A stretch of DNA of 36,443 bases from a virus. The DNA lies in IMG/VR virus record IMGVR_UViG_3300006810_000150, positions 1 through 36,443 of that record; one strand, 5' to 3'. The first letter of the stretch is position 1. Every line of letters starts with the position of its first letter. Shown here one piece after another: positions 23,748 to 31,199 of this stretch. Position numbers and translations under genes: made by a program. Below the pieces are notes generated by a model. That model was not told the origin of the DNA. It made no database searches and saw nothing but the letters and a program-made list of their open reading frames with translations.

Positions 23748-24569
23748 TTATCCAATCATGTAGTTAACTGGTAGTTCGAACGCAAGTTTCATCTCTTCTT
23801 CAAGTTTATTGATTTCTTCTTGTGCTTGGTTATAAATTGTCTCACCATTCATTGTGACACCACCCAGCATCTCTACACCACTAAACTTGGAAAGGTTTGC
23901 ACCCCACTGTCTCTTAATAAGAGCAGTTGCATATCTCTTAAGATACATGTCGTTGTATAGGTCTGTGAATGTGCCGGGATCAAGTTTACGATAACAATCA
24001 ATAATAATATAATCAACGTCAGCAGTTACCTTATTCTCCCAATCCATGTCAATATACAAACGGTTTTGATGTTGATTAAAACGAAGTGGTGTCTCCCCAA
24101 CAAGAATATGTTCTAGTAGGTCTAGGTTATCCATAGCCATCTGATACTGAATAACAGATGTAGATGAGAGGTCAAACAAATCATTTAGTCGTAACTGATA
24201 ACGTAGATCGAACATACTTGAACCACCACCTGTATCACTAAATGGAAAAACTTGCATTACTGCAAGTACTGAATCGGGAACAGGAATCCAGTTCTTACCT
24301 TCGTACCACACGGCAGTTGTTGAACCATCAACATCAGTTACAGTTGATAGTGTCTCGTTAGACCTTGCCCGTGTAACGTCTGCGGTTGTGATAAGATGTT
24401 TAAGATACATCCTCTCACATCCATCGTAGTGATACTCTGCAAAGAATTGTAGTGCCTCGTCAATACGGTCATCAACTTGGTCATCTGACACGTTAATGTC
24501 GATAACCCCATATCCAAGGTTCCGTAGACAATAATTCTTGAAATCTGCTCTGGTAGAAGGTATGGCCAT
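23748..24569 (-). CDS. 13: gp13 neck protein
   Basis: The 273-residue protein resembles T4 gp13 (309): FKNYCLRNLGYGVIDINVSD, VDDRIDEALQFFAEYHYDG and LIKRQWGANLSKFSGVEM followed by NGETIYNQAQEEI. It forms the neck ring on the portal with gp14. GGAA-type ribosome binding site before the ATG, and a perfect late promoter 20 bases upstream. Confidence 0.95.
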   Translation of the reverse strand: MAIPSTRADFKNYCLRNLGYGVIDINVSDDQVDDRIDEALQFFAEYHYDGCERMYLKHLITTADVTRARSNETLSTVTDVDGSTTAVWYEGKNWIPVPDSVLAVMQVFPFSDTGGGSSMFDLRYQLRLNDLFDLSSTSVIQYQMAMDNLDLLEHILVGETPLRFNQHQNRLYIDMDWENKVTADVDYIIIDCYRKLDPGTFTDLYNDMYLKRYATALIKRQWGANLSKFSGVEMLGGVTMNGETIYNQAQEEINKLEEEMKLAFELPVNYMIG

Positions 24570-24589
24570 AGGAAGTTCCTTTTTTTATA

Positions 24590-24597
24590 TATTTATA
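24590..24597 (-). promoter_or_regulatory. T4-type late promoter for the neck and terminase genes
   Basis: A perfect TATAAATA on the minus strand overlaps the stop of the acetyltransferase gene and lies 20 bases before gene 13. It can drive 13-14-15-16-17. Confidence 0.8.
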
Positions 24598-25096
24598 AGT
24601 TTTTGATTGCAAGGTAATTAGGACCATACTCCAAATCATCATCTTCCCAGCCTGGAACCCTATGAAATCCCACACCCTCATATGCAATCATTGCAGAAGC
24701 TCTAGGTAACGACCAAATTAAGTCACATTCTTCTCTTTTTGCTTGGTTAATTGTGTGTTCTAACAGAATTGTAGACAATCTATGACCTCTATATTCTGGT
24801 AAAACATAGATTCCCCTAGAACGATATGTCTTCTCACCAGTTCTGAACCCACTGTTCACACCAACAATCTTGTTTGTCTTCTCCTCTTTCATTGCAAAGA
24901 AAGTCGGTTTTGACCAATCGAATATTGACCAATCCTTTGAGATAGATACATTACCGTAATTTTCTAACAATCGTCTATCGTATACAATTGCGTTCAGAGG
25001 TTCTATATCTGTCTTACGATCAGGCCAAAGACCCTCTTTCCAAAAATCATAAATCTCTTCAAATGTGCTTTCAACACATACATAACTATTAATCAT
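24593..25096 (-). CDS. GNAT-family acetyltransferase
   Basis: The 167-residue protein has the acetyl-CoA binding motif of GNAT enzymes, IYVLPEYRGHRLSTILLEH (96-114), with the following helix and the C-terminal strand. It could acetylate a protein, tRNA, sugar or drug. It is upstream of the neck genes, and its ATG is only 14 bases from the divergent sulfotransferase-like gene. Its coding region ends on a late promoter. Confidence 0.87.
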   Translation of the reverse strand: MINSYVCVESTFEEIYDFWKEGLWPDRKTDIEPLNAIVYDRRLLENYGNVSISKDWSIFDWSKPTFFAMKEEKTNKIVGVNSGFRTGEKTYRSRGIYVLPEYRGHRLSTILLEHTINQAKREECDLIWSLPRASAMIAYEGVGFHRVPGWEDDDLEYGPNYLAIKNL

Positions 25097-25110
25097 ACAC
25101 TATATATAAC
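25097..25110. promoter_or_regulatory. Palindromic TATATATA between divergent genes
   Basis: The only 14 bases between two divergent ATGs contain TATATATA (25101-25108), which differs by one base from the late octamer and reads the same on both strands. It lies 2 bases before the plus-strand ATG and 4 before the minus-strand ATG. It may act as a two-way late-type promoter; this is unproven. Confidence 0.35.
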
Positions 25111-25728
25111 ATGAGAATTGGTATGGTGTCTACATCCCGAGCAGGATGTACATATATGAGACGTTATATTTGCAATCGTTACAACCTTAAAGACTCTGGG
25201 TCTTGGTTGAAACATAACTCATATAAAGATATTGAGGATGAGGAATGGACATACGTTCCTCACATACTCAAAGTTTTAGTTCACTACATTCCACTAAAAG
25301 ATAGAAAGACTGTCCTATCAGACTTCGATAAAATCTGGTTGTGGCGTGAGGATAGTGTACGACAGTTTCTTAGTCATGTAACGAGACTGAGAACAGGGGT
25401 GAATCATGTATATGGTGATGAGATGCCTGTCATTGGTGACAGAACGCTCGTCGCCTATCGTTCAGAGTTTGACAGATTTATGCATCGTCAGAAACAGTTC
25501 TGGGAGTTGTATTACGAACTAGGTTTCAAGAAGAATGAACCACTGATAAAGTTTGAAGATTTTGTGGAAGACCCCAATAGTATTTGCAAAATGTTAGAGG
25601 ATTGGTTTTATATGGAGTTTGGTTTTAATTTTGATTTACCAGACCAGGCTCTACCAAGAAGAATTGACATAGACTATGCAACAAAGTATACTAACTACGA
25701 AGAGGTTGTGGAGTGGTTTAATGAATAA
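25111..25728 (+). CDS. Sulfotransferase-like protein A
   Basis: The 205-residue protein has a P-loop-like start VSTSRAGCTYMRRYI (6-20), similar to the PAPS-binding loop of sulfotransferases, and a later WLWREDSVRQFLSHVT in place of the 3'-phosphate motif. It ends in YTNYEEVVEWFNE. It is on the plus strand, opposite to the neck genes, and overlaps the next gene by 8 bases. I infer transfer of a sulfate or related group, but the match is weaker than for the protein at 19471-20016. Confidence 0.65.
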   Translation: MRIGMVSTSRAGCTYMRRYICNRYNLKDSGSWLKHNSYKDIEDEEWTYVPHILKVLVHYIPLKDRKTVLSDFDKIWLWREDSVRQFLSHVTRLRTGVNHVYGDEMPVIGDRTLVAYRSEFDRFMHRQKQFWELYYELGFKKNEPLIKFEDFVEDPNSICKMLEDWFYMEFGFNFDLPDQALPRRIDIDYATKYTNYEEVVEWFNE

Positions 25729-26416
25729 CTATTGTTTGGTTTGCACACCACGATCAGGATCATATTATGTTCTTTTTCATTTAGCAAAAGAAAGAAACCT
25801 TATCAGTGGGAAAGAGTGGTATGGTAGAATGAAAAAAGTTCATTACGATGAGAACTTGCGAACAAGTCCTATCACCATTGACTACACTGTAAACGAACAT
25901 TTATTGACCAATCACGAAATTGAAAAACGTAGGATGTGGCTTAGTGGTAGAGACAATTTTATAATAAAATGTATGCCACACCAATTGTCTAATACTATAG
26001 AAAATAGAAATATATCAACAGAAGATAGAATAACAATTGCTGTTGATATACTGTCAGATTACAAATTAATATGGCTAACAAATAAGAACAAGATTTCTCA
26101 ATTCTGTTTTAGGTTCATAGCACAAGAGACAAGCAGAAAAGATTACAAAGGCACTAACAGAGAATACTCTGATTATGATGTAGATAAAAGAAAAACACCA
26201 CCACCAAAATCTTTTACAGCAACAAAAAAAGAATTTAATAGGTTTATGAAAATAGAAGAATTCTTTAATGGTGTTCGTTTACATTTTCCTGATTGTGAAG
26301 AAATTATATACGAAGACTTTATAAAAGATAAAGATATCATACCCAACCCCGACTATACAAAAATTATGACAAACTACGATGAGATATGTGAATGGTTTAC
26401 GACTTACTCGACATGA
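25721..26416 (+). CDS. Sulfotransferase-like protein B
   Basis: This 231-residue protein opens with CTPRSGSYYVLFHLA, a clear sulfotransferase phosphosulfate loop (PRSGS). The ATG at 25721 overlaps the previous stop by 8 bases and has GGAG upstream. Near its end, MTNYDEICEWF repeats the C-terminal motif of protein A (TNYEEVVEWF), so the two look like old tandem copies. Sampled lines are AT-rich (16 and 19 G/C of 60). The last residues TTYST run into the start of the kinase gene, suggesting a rearranged junction. Confidence 0.7.
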   Translation: MNNYCLVCTPRSGSYYVLFHLAKERNLISGKEWYGRMKKVHYDENLRTSPITIDYTVNEHLLTNHEIEKRRMWLSGRDNFIIKCMPHQLSNTIENRNISTEDRITIAVDILSDYKLIWLTNKNKISQFCFRFIAQETSRKDYKGTNREYSDYDVDKRKTPPPKSFTATKKEFNRFMKIEEFFNGVRLHFPDCEEIIYEDFIKDKDIIPNPDYTKIMTNYDEICEWFTTYST

Positions 26417-26952
26417 TGACAGGTGAGTGGATCGAAGGTGAGACACTTACAAGAGACAACTACGGTGAAAACTTTATTCGTCAACTTGCAGACTTTATGG
26501 CTGAGGTCCACACTACAAAAGTACCTAACGATAGAGTAGTTGATATCAAAGGCGTTGTTTGTGGATTAAAACAAGTTGATAGTTTTGTTCACGATTGTTT
26601 GGTAGATTGGAACACCACTCTTCGATACAATCTAAATCAGTCTGTATTCCTGCATGGAGACATTTGGGCAGAAAACGTGATAGTAGAAGACGGAAATCTA
26701 AAAGGACTAATTGATTGGGAACACTGTGCATACGGTGATCCACACTGGGATTTTAGAATGATACGTCGATGGATAGGGTGGGATGGTCTTGACAAACTTC
26801 TGTTCCTATACAATGCAAGTACAGGACACAAATGCAAACGAGAGTACATAGAGATGCTTGATAAAATATCTCTATGTAACTCTCGTCAGATTAGGGGTTT
26901 TGAAGAGAACGTATTCTGTGAATACATTCGCAACTGGCCAAGAAATATTTAA
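26392..26952 (+). CDS. APH/choline-kinase-like protein, N-lobe truncated
   Basis: The 186-residue protein carries the catalytic motifs of aminoglycoside and choline kinases: FLHGDIWAENV with HGD at 88-90 and N95, then LIDWEHCAYGDPHWDF with D108. In full-length relatives these lie about 190 residues in, so roughly 100 residues of the ATP-binding N lobe are missing. Start at 26392, or at ATG 26413, which overlaps the previous stop as ATGA. It could be an inactive remnant or rely on another protein. It ends head-to-head with the minus-strand gene at 26949, the two stops overlapping in TTTAA. Confidence 0.72.
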   Translation: MVYDLLDMMTGEWIEGETLTRDNYGENFIRQLADFMAEVHTTKVPNDRVVDIKGVVCGLKQVDSFVHDCLVDWNTTLRYNLNQSVFLHGDIWAENVIVEDGNLKGLIDWEHCAYGDPHWDFRMIRRWIGWDGLDKLLFLYNASTGHKCKREYIEMLDKISLCNSRQIRGFEENVFCEYIRNWPRNI

Positions 26953-27251
26953 ACGTTAAATTCAGCCTCTCTGGTAATATTATGTTCAACAAAATATAAA
27001 GTTCTAGGATTGATATAATCACTGATTACAGTACTGTCTGCGTTAAATTCAGCTAGTGATGACTCTGAGTCCCATTCGAAAAGAATAGTTCTGGTTAATC
27101 CATCATCACTATCTGTAAAAGTTGAACTTATTATCTTACCAGTATCGATATATTGAGATTGTAAATACGAATTAAAATCAGTCTCTCGTGCCACATACCA
27201 ATCACTATCTGTACTTGTTCTAGTGTAGGTAACTCTTGTTCTATAACTCAT
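26949..27251 (-). CDS. Small phage protein of unknown function
   Basis: I do not recognise this 100-residue protein. It begins MSYRTRVTYTRTSTDSDWYV and is rich in Thr, Ser, Asp and beta-strand patterns (GLTRTILFEWDSE), which fits a small structural protein. An 11-codon reading frame at 32449-32484 begins with a similar MAYRVTSVTNT. GGGGA precedes the ATG. It is the last gene of the accessory block on the minus strand. Confidence 0.65.
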   Translation of the reverse strand: MSYRTRVTYTRTSTDSDWYVARETDFNSYLQSQYIDTGKIISSTFTDSDDGLTRTILFEWDSESSLAEFNADSTVISDYINPRTLYFVEHNITREAEFNV

Positions 27252-27316
27252 ATGTTTTTCCCCAATACTTAAGGTGGTGGAACATTAAAAGGCCACCGAA
27301 AAATATTTAACCACTT

Positions 27317-27322
27317 ATTATA
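27317..27322 (-). promoter_or_regulatory. Possible extended -10 promoter
   Basis: On the minus strand TGGTATAAT forms an extended -10 just past the dctP-like stop, about 65 bases before the small gene at 26949-27251. No good -35 is seen. The stretch 27252-27326 also has a GGTGG/CCACC hairpin (27272-27296) without a U run. Confidence 0.3.
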
Positions 27323-27326
27323 CCAC

Positions 27327-28286
27327 TTAGTGTTTTGTACTTCTTTCGTTTAACATTGCATCCACTAAGCCGGGTGTAAAGTAATCCTTATACATTTCGT
27401 ATACTGGAGCACTAATCTCCTTAAACTTAGCAATTTCCTCTGCACTCATCTTTACAATTTCGACCTTCTCATCTGCTAACTGACCTTGAATACGAGGTTC
27501 ATCAGCAACAGAGTGACGCCGTTCCATGCGTGATGCCTTAAATGCAGCATCTGCCATGATCTTCTTTGTATCTTCATCGAACTGGTCCATCCAATCCTTG
27601 TTAGCAATAATGCTTGTCAAGAAAAGACTGTGACCTGTATCGTTGACATACTTAAAGTCTTTATGATGATCAAGAGGAAGAACACGAACAAATGTTGACT
27701 CACCAGCTTCAATCTCACCACGTTTTGCATATTCACCCATTTCTTCAAGAGTGATATGTTCATGTGGATTTGCACCAAGCAACTTAAACATATCAATTGC
27801 TACAGGTGATCGACTTGTGCGTACTTCCTTACCCTTCCAATCATCAACGTTAGGAGCACGGAAGTTTGCAGGAACAATGCGATATCCACCACTGTATGTG
27901 AAACCCATTGCCCGTGTGTTAGAAGACTTCTCAATACTTGCAAGAAGTGATGTTCCAATCTCTCCTTCTAGAACACGATCAGCGTGATCATGATCTTCAA
28001 ACAAGAAAGGTAAGTCTAGAGCATGTAGGTCTTTATTGTAGTCTGCAAGCCATGTTGTGTAAATATGACTCATCTCAATAGTACCATTGTCTAGTAGTTC
28101 CATTAAGTCTGCCTTGGTAATACGCTTACCATCGTTATACTTGTTGGTATAATCAGTTAGACTAAGAATTTCTACCTCAAAGGCACCATCAGTTCTTTGA
28201 TTTACCTCATCAGCAAAACACTCAGCAACTGCAACGAAATAATCAATGGGTTCGTGTGCAATTACCCACTTCACTTTATGTGACAT
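27327..28286 (-). CDS. dctP: DctP-family TRAP solute-binding protein without signal peptide
   Basis: The 319-residue protein is a clear DctP-family binding protein: ALDLPFLFEDHDHADRVLEG (89-108), then YSGGYRIVPANFRAPNVDDW, the arginine in WKGKEVRTSRSPV that in the family contacts the carboxylate, and FKLLGANPHEHITLEEM. It begins MSHKVKWVIAHEP without any signal peptide. An in-frame TAG seven codons upstream and a strong GGAGG before the ATG rule out a longer N terminus. It may thus stay in the cytoplasm or enter the virion. It has its own late promoter 36 bases upstream. Confidence 0.88.
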   Translation of the reverse strand: MSHKVKWVIAHEPIDYFVAVAECFADEVNQRTDGAFEVEILSLTDYTNKYNDGKRITKADLMELLDNGTIEMSHIYTTWLADYNKDLHALDLPFLFEDHDHADRVLEGEIGTSLLASIEKSSNTRAMGFTYSGGYRIVPANFRAPNVDDWKGKEVRTSRSPVAIDMFKLLGANPHEHITLEEMGEYAKRGEIEAGESTFVRVLPLDHHKDFKYVNDTGHSLFLTSIIANKDWMDQFDEDTKKIMADAAFKASRMERRHSVADEPRIQGQLADEKVEIVKMSAEEIAKFKEISAPVYEMYKDYFTPGLVDAMLNERSTKH

Positions 28287-28322
28287 TTTATGACCTCCTA
28301 GATTCTGCTAGATGTTTGATAC

Positions 28323-28330
28323 TATTTATA
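28323..28330 (-). promoter_or_regulatory. T4-type late promoter for the signal-less dctP
   Basis: A perfect TATAAATA on the minus strand lies 36 bases before the ATG at 28286 and is followed by a GGAGG ribosome binding site. Confidence 0.85.
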
Positions 28331-28334
28331 CTAA

Positions 28335-29423
28335 TTACTTCTTTGGACCCCAATAATGATCCGCTGCATAATTGTATGGTGTGAATGCAACGTTCTTGTA
28401 TGGAACAACCTTTGCTGCCCATGCTCTCTGTGATTCAAGAACCTTCTTAAACCAAGGGTTCTTTGCACTTTCTTCCTTGAACATCTGATCAATAGTTGCA
28501 AGTTCTGCCCGAAGAACATCAGGTGGTGTCTGCATAACCTTAACACCATGCTCCTTAATCATTCTTGCAAGAGCCTGACCGTTCTCTGACTGCACCCAAG
28601 TCAACCAATGTAGATATGACTCGTATGCGGCAGAACGAATTGCAGTCTGTTGAGACTTTGTAAGAGAACGCCAAACTGCTCCATTGATGAGTAGATCACC
28701 AGTATTGGAATGTTCATGCAGTGAGTTTAGGTAGTAGTACTTCCATAGTGTAGGAAATCCTAGACGTTCATCTTCTAGACCACCCACAAACTCTGCACAG
28801 TTAATGACACCCTTCTGACCAGCAGCAAGGATTTCACCACCAGGCATACCGATTGTCTGCATACCCATACGAGCATAAAGTTCTACGTTAATACCTGTCT
28901 GACGACACTTAAAGTTCTTAAGGTCTGCAAGGTCTTTGATAGGACGATGAAACCACCCAAGAGGTTGGTTCTGTGTTGGCATAGAAGGAATGGCAACAAC
29001 GTCAAGTTTAAGTTGGTTCTGATAGAAGTCATTGTACATCTCAAGACCACCACCGTGGAACATCCAACCAAGGAAGTCAATACCATCCATACCGAATGGA
29101 CCACCTAGAGGCGAATTGAAAAGACCAAGGGTCTTATCCTTACCCACCCAATAATAACTCTGTGTCCATGCACCATCAACTGCACCAGATGCAGTTGCAT
29201 CTAGAACTTGGAATGGTGGAACCAATGCACCAGAGGGCTTGATTTCCATCTTAACTGCACCATCAGTTAGAGTGAAAACTCTGTCTGCAATAAACTGTGC
29301 TTGTTCGTTGAAGGTAGAGATTGCGCCATAGGAACTCGCAACCTTAATGACTGTCTGATCCTTTGCATGGGCAGAACCCATAGCAAGGAGTGAAACCGCG
29401 AGTGCGGCAAGATACTTCTTCAT
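28335..29423 (-). CDS. dctP: TRAP transporter periplasmic binding protein DctP
   Basis: The 362-residue protein begins with a standard signal peptide (MKKYLAALAVSLLAMGSAHA, cleavage after AHA at residue 20). It resembles the larger DctP type seen with mannitol/chloroaromatic- and 2-oxo-acid-type TRAP systems such as TakP: CAEFVGGLEDERLGF, LWKYYYLNSLHEHS and LINGAVWRSLTKSQQTAI. It captures a carboxylate in the periplasm and passes it to DctQM. Exact substrate cannot be told. GAGGAG precedes the ATG. The promoter TATAAATA lies inside the upstream dctM gene. Confidence 0.93.
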   Translation of the reverse strand: MKKYLAALAVSLLAMGSAHAKDQTVIKVASSYGAISTFNEQAQFIADRVFTLTDGAVKMEIKPSGALVPPFQVLDATASGAVDGAWTQSYYWVGKDKTLGLFNSPLGGPFGMDGIDFLGWMFHGGGLEMYNDFYQNQLKLDVVAIPSMPTQNQPLGWFHRPIKDLADLKNFKCRQTGINVELYARMGMQTIGMPGGEILAAGQKGVINCAEFVGGLEDERLGFPTLWKYYYLNSLHEHSNTGDLLINGAVWRSLTKSQQTAIRSAAYESYLHWLTWVQSENGQALARMIKEHGVKVMQTPPDVLRAELATIDQMFKEESAKNPWFKKVLESQRAWAAKVVPYKNVAFTPYNYAADHYWGPKK

Positions 29424-29439
29424 GATTTACTCCTCATTG

Positions 29440-30750
29440 TTACTTAATCATATTGTCAAAAGAAGGAAAAGTAATCTCTCCTTCGATTTTATTTATAACG
29501 CCTGAATTATCGGTTTTCAAGTATTCTGGAAACCAAGTTGCAATACCCGGCGCAATGAAAAGTATTACAACTGCTAAAATTTGTATCCACATAAAAGGTA
29601 TCATGGATTTGAATATCATACCCAAGTCCCACTGGGGAACTACCTGTTTCAGATAGTAACTAGTTAGTGCAACTGGTGGAGTGAGGTATGCAGTCTGTAT
29701 AACAATGCCTAGACAGACTGCGAACCACAACATATCTACACCTGACGATACGAGAACAGGGAGAAAGATTGGTAGAAAAACAAGAACAACCACTGGCCAC
29801 TCAAACGGCCAACCTAATAGATGACAGAGAACAAGAATACACCCAACTAATGCCCATGATGGTATAGGTAGTGCGTTAAGTGCATCTACGATGATCGTGT
29901 CCCCACCAAGTGCAGTAAAGACTGCACCAAATATCATTGATGCAAGTGCAAGTAACATAACAACTGAAGTAGTGTCACATGTCTTTATTAATGCATCTTT
30001 GAGATACAACTTGCCATTCATCAGTGCAAGTCCCATTGCACCAAACGCACCGAAGGCGGCCGCCTCCGTTGATGTTGCAAGTCCAAATAACATTGACCCA
30101 ATGACCAGAGCAATGAGGACTGCAAGGGGTATGACACCAATCAACACTCTAACGTACTGTGGTTTCTCATCACTCTTAGGTCTAGGATGAAACAGACAAT
30201 ACACAACGTACATCGCAGCAATCATTAGGCCCGGCACTAGAGATGCAGCATACAAATCTACAATGTTGATGTTCATGGTTGGTGCCATGACAATCAAAGG
30301 GACAGATGGGGGAATAACAATCATAGAACCACCCCCTGCAATAACACCAGCAGTAAGTTTGGGATCGTATCCCAATCTCATCATGTGTGGGGCAGCCATG
30401 ATACCCAACAAAGTAACAGATGCACCAACAACACCAGTTGCGAGACTAATAAGAACTGCAATGATAATAACAACAATGTATAAGTTACCCACCACTGTCT
30501 TGAGACTATCAAAGAGTTTGTCCACTAACCCTGCACGTTCACAGATATACCCCATGAAGATAAACATGGGGATTGCCATCCAAATCTGATTTGACAGACC
30601 CCCAAGCAAATTGTAGTAGACAAGTCCAAAAACGTTGTCTCCCATTGCAACGTATCCAAAACCAAATGCAAGGAATAACAACGTAAATGCAACGGGGATA
30701 CCAACGAAGATTCCTGCAATCATTGTGCATAACATTACAATTGCCATCAT
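29440..30750 (-). CDS. dctM: TRAP transporter large permease DctM
   Basis: The 436-residue membrane protein has the many hydrophobic segments (about 12) of DctM, with the family signatures GASVTLLGIMAAPHMMRLGY and IAGGGSMIVIPPSVPLIVMA (ion- and substrate-path motifs) in the first half, and the matching second half near LLGWPFEWPVVVLVFLPIFL. It is the transport subunit that drives uptake with sodium or proton gradients. Full length for the family, so not degraded. The ATG overlaps the dctQ stop (ATGATG). Confidence 0.95.
   Translation of the reverse strand: MMAIVMLCTMIAGIFVGIPVAFTLLFLAFGFGYVAMGDNVFGLVYYNLLGGLSNQIWMAIPMFIFMGYICERAGLVDKLFDSLKTVVGNLYIVVIIIAVLISLATGVVGASVTLLGIMAAPHMMRLGYDPKLTAGVIAGGGSMIVIPPSVPLIVMAPTMNINIVDLYAASLVPGLMIAAMYVVYCLFHPRPKSDEKPQYVRVLIGVIPLAVLIALVIGSMLFGLATSTEAAAFGAFGAMGLALMNGKLYLKDALIKTCDTTSVVMLLALASMIFGAVFTALGGDTIIVDALNALPIPSWALVGCILVLCHLLGWPFEWPVVVLVFLPIFLPVLVSSGVDMLWFAVCLGIVIQTAYLTPPVALTSYYLKQVVPQWDLGMIFKSMIPFMWIQILAVVILFIAPGIATWFPEYLKTDNSGVINKIEGEITFPSFDNMIK
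29490..29497 (-). promoter_or_regulatory. T4-type late promoter inside the end of dctM
   Basis: A perfect TATAAATA on the minus strand lies within the last 20 codons of dctM, 66 bases before the dctP ATG at 29423. It would give separate late expression of dctP above the level of the permease genes. Confidence 0.7.
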
Positions 30751-31199
30751 CGTAGATTACTCACACACTCACGAACCTTTAGAACTCCTTGATATAACAG
30801 TAGAAGTAGTCCAAGGGTCACACCAATCTTCATGGGCCAGATAACGAGTTGCAACATTGTATCACTTGATCTCTCGTTCATAAGAATAGACTTGTATGTA
30901 TCCATTGCAGAAACATACGCAAGGATACCAAAAGCAGGGAAGAACATTAGGTATCCCACGAGGTCAATGATATTTTTTGTGCGTTTAGAGAAGTTTTTGA
31001 AGTATATGTCACTTCTTATGTGAGCATCATTTGCCATACTGTAACTTGCACCCAACATGACTAGGATTGCATACAGTTGCCATGACACATCGACTGCGAA
31101 ATCAAATCGCAAGTCAAAGAAGTATCTACCAAGAACATTGATAACAATCAACACTACTATCGCAAGGGTGAACCATGCGTAGTAATTCACAAGTTTCAT
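30747..31199 (-). CDS. dctQ: TRAP transporter small permease DctQ
   Basis: The 150-residue protein has four predicted membrane helices (about 4-26, 42-62, 80-105, 118-142) and the usual layout of DctQ, with NVLGRYFFDLRFDFAVDVSWQL between the first two. It supports DctM in the membrane. The ATG at 31199 shares a base with the TGA of the preceding asparagine-synthase-like gene, so it is translated with it. The upstream GTG at 31217 is less likely. Confidence 0.9.
   Translation of the reverse strand: MKLVNYYAWFTLAIVVLIVINVLGRYFFDLRFDFAVDVSWQLYAILVMLGASYSMANDAHIRSDIYFKNFSKRTKNIIDLVGYLMFFPAFGILAYVSAMDTYKSILMNERSSDTMLQLVIWPMKIGVTLGLLLLLYQGVLKVRECVSNLR

Noticed and set aside
27272-27296. GGTGG/CCACC hairpin as a terminator after the dctP-like gene
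   Set aside because: There is no U run on the minus strand after the stem, so termination is not supported.
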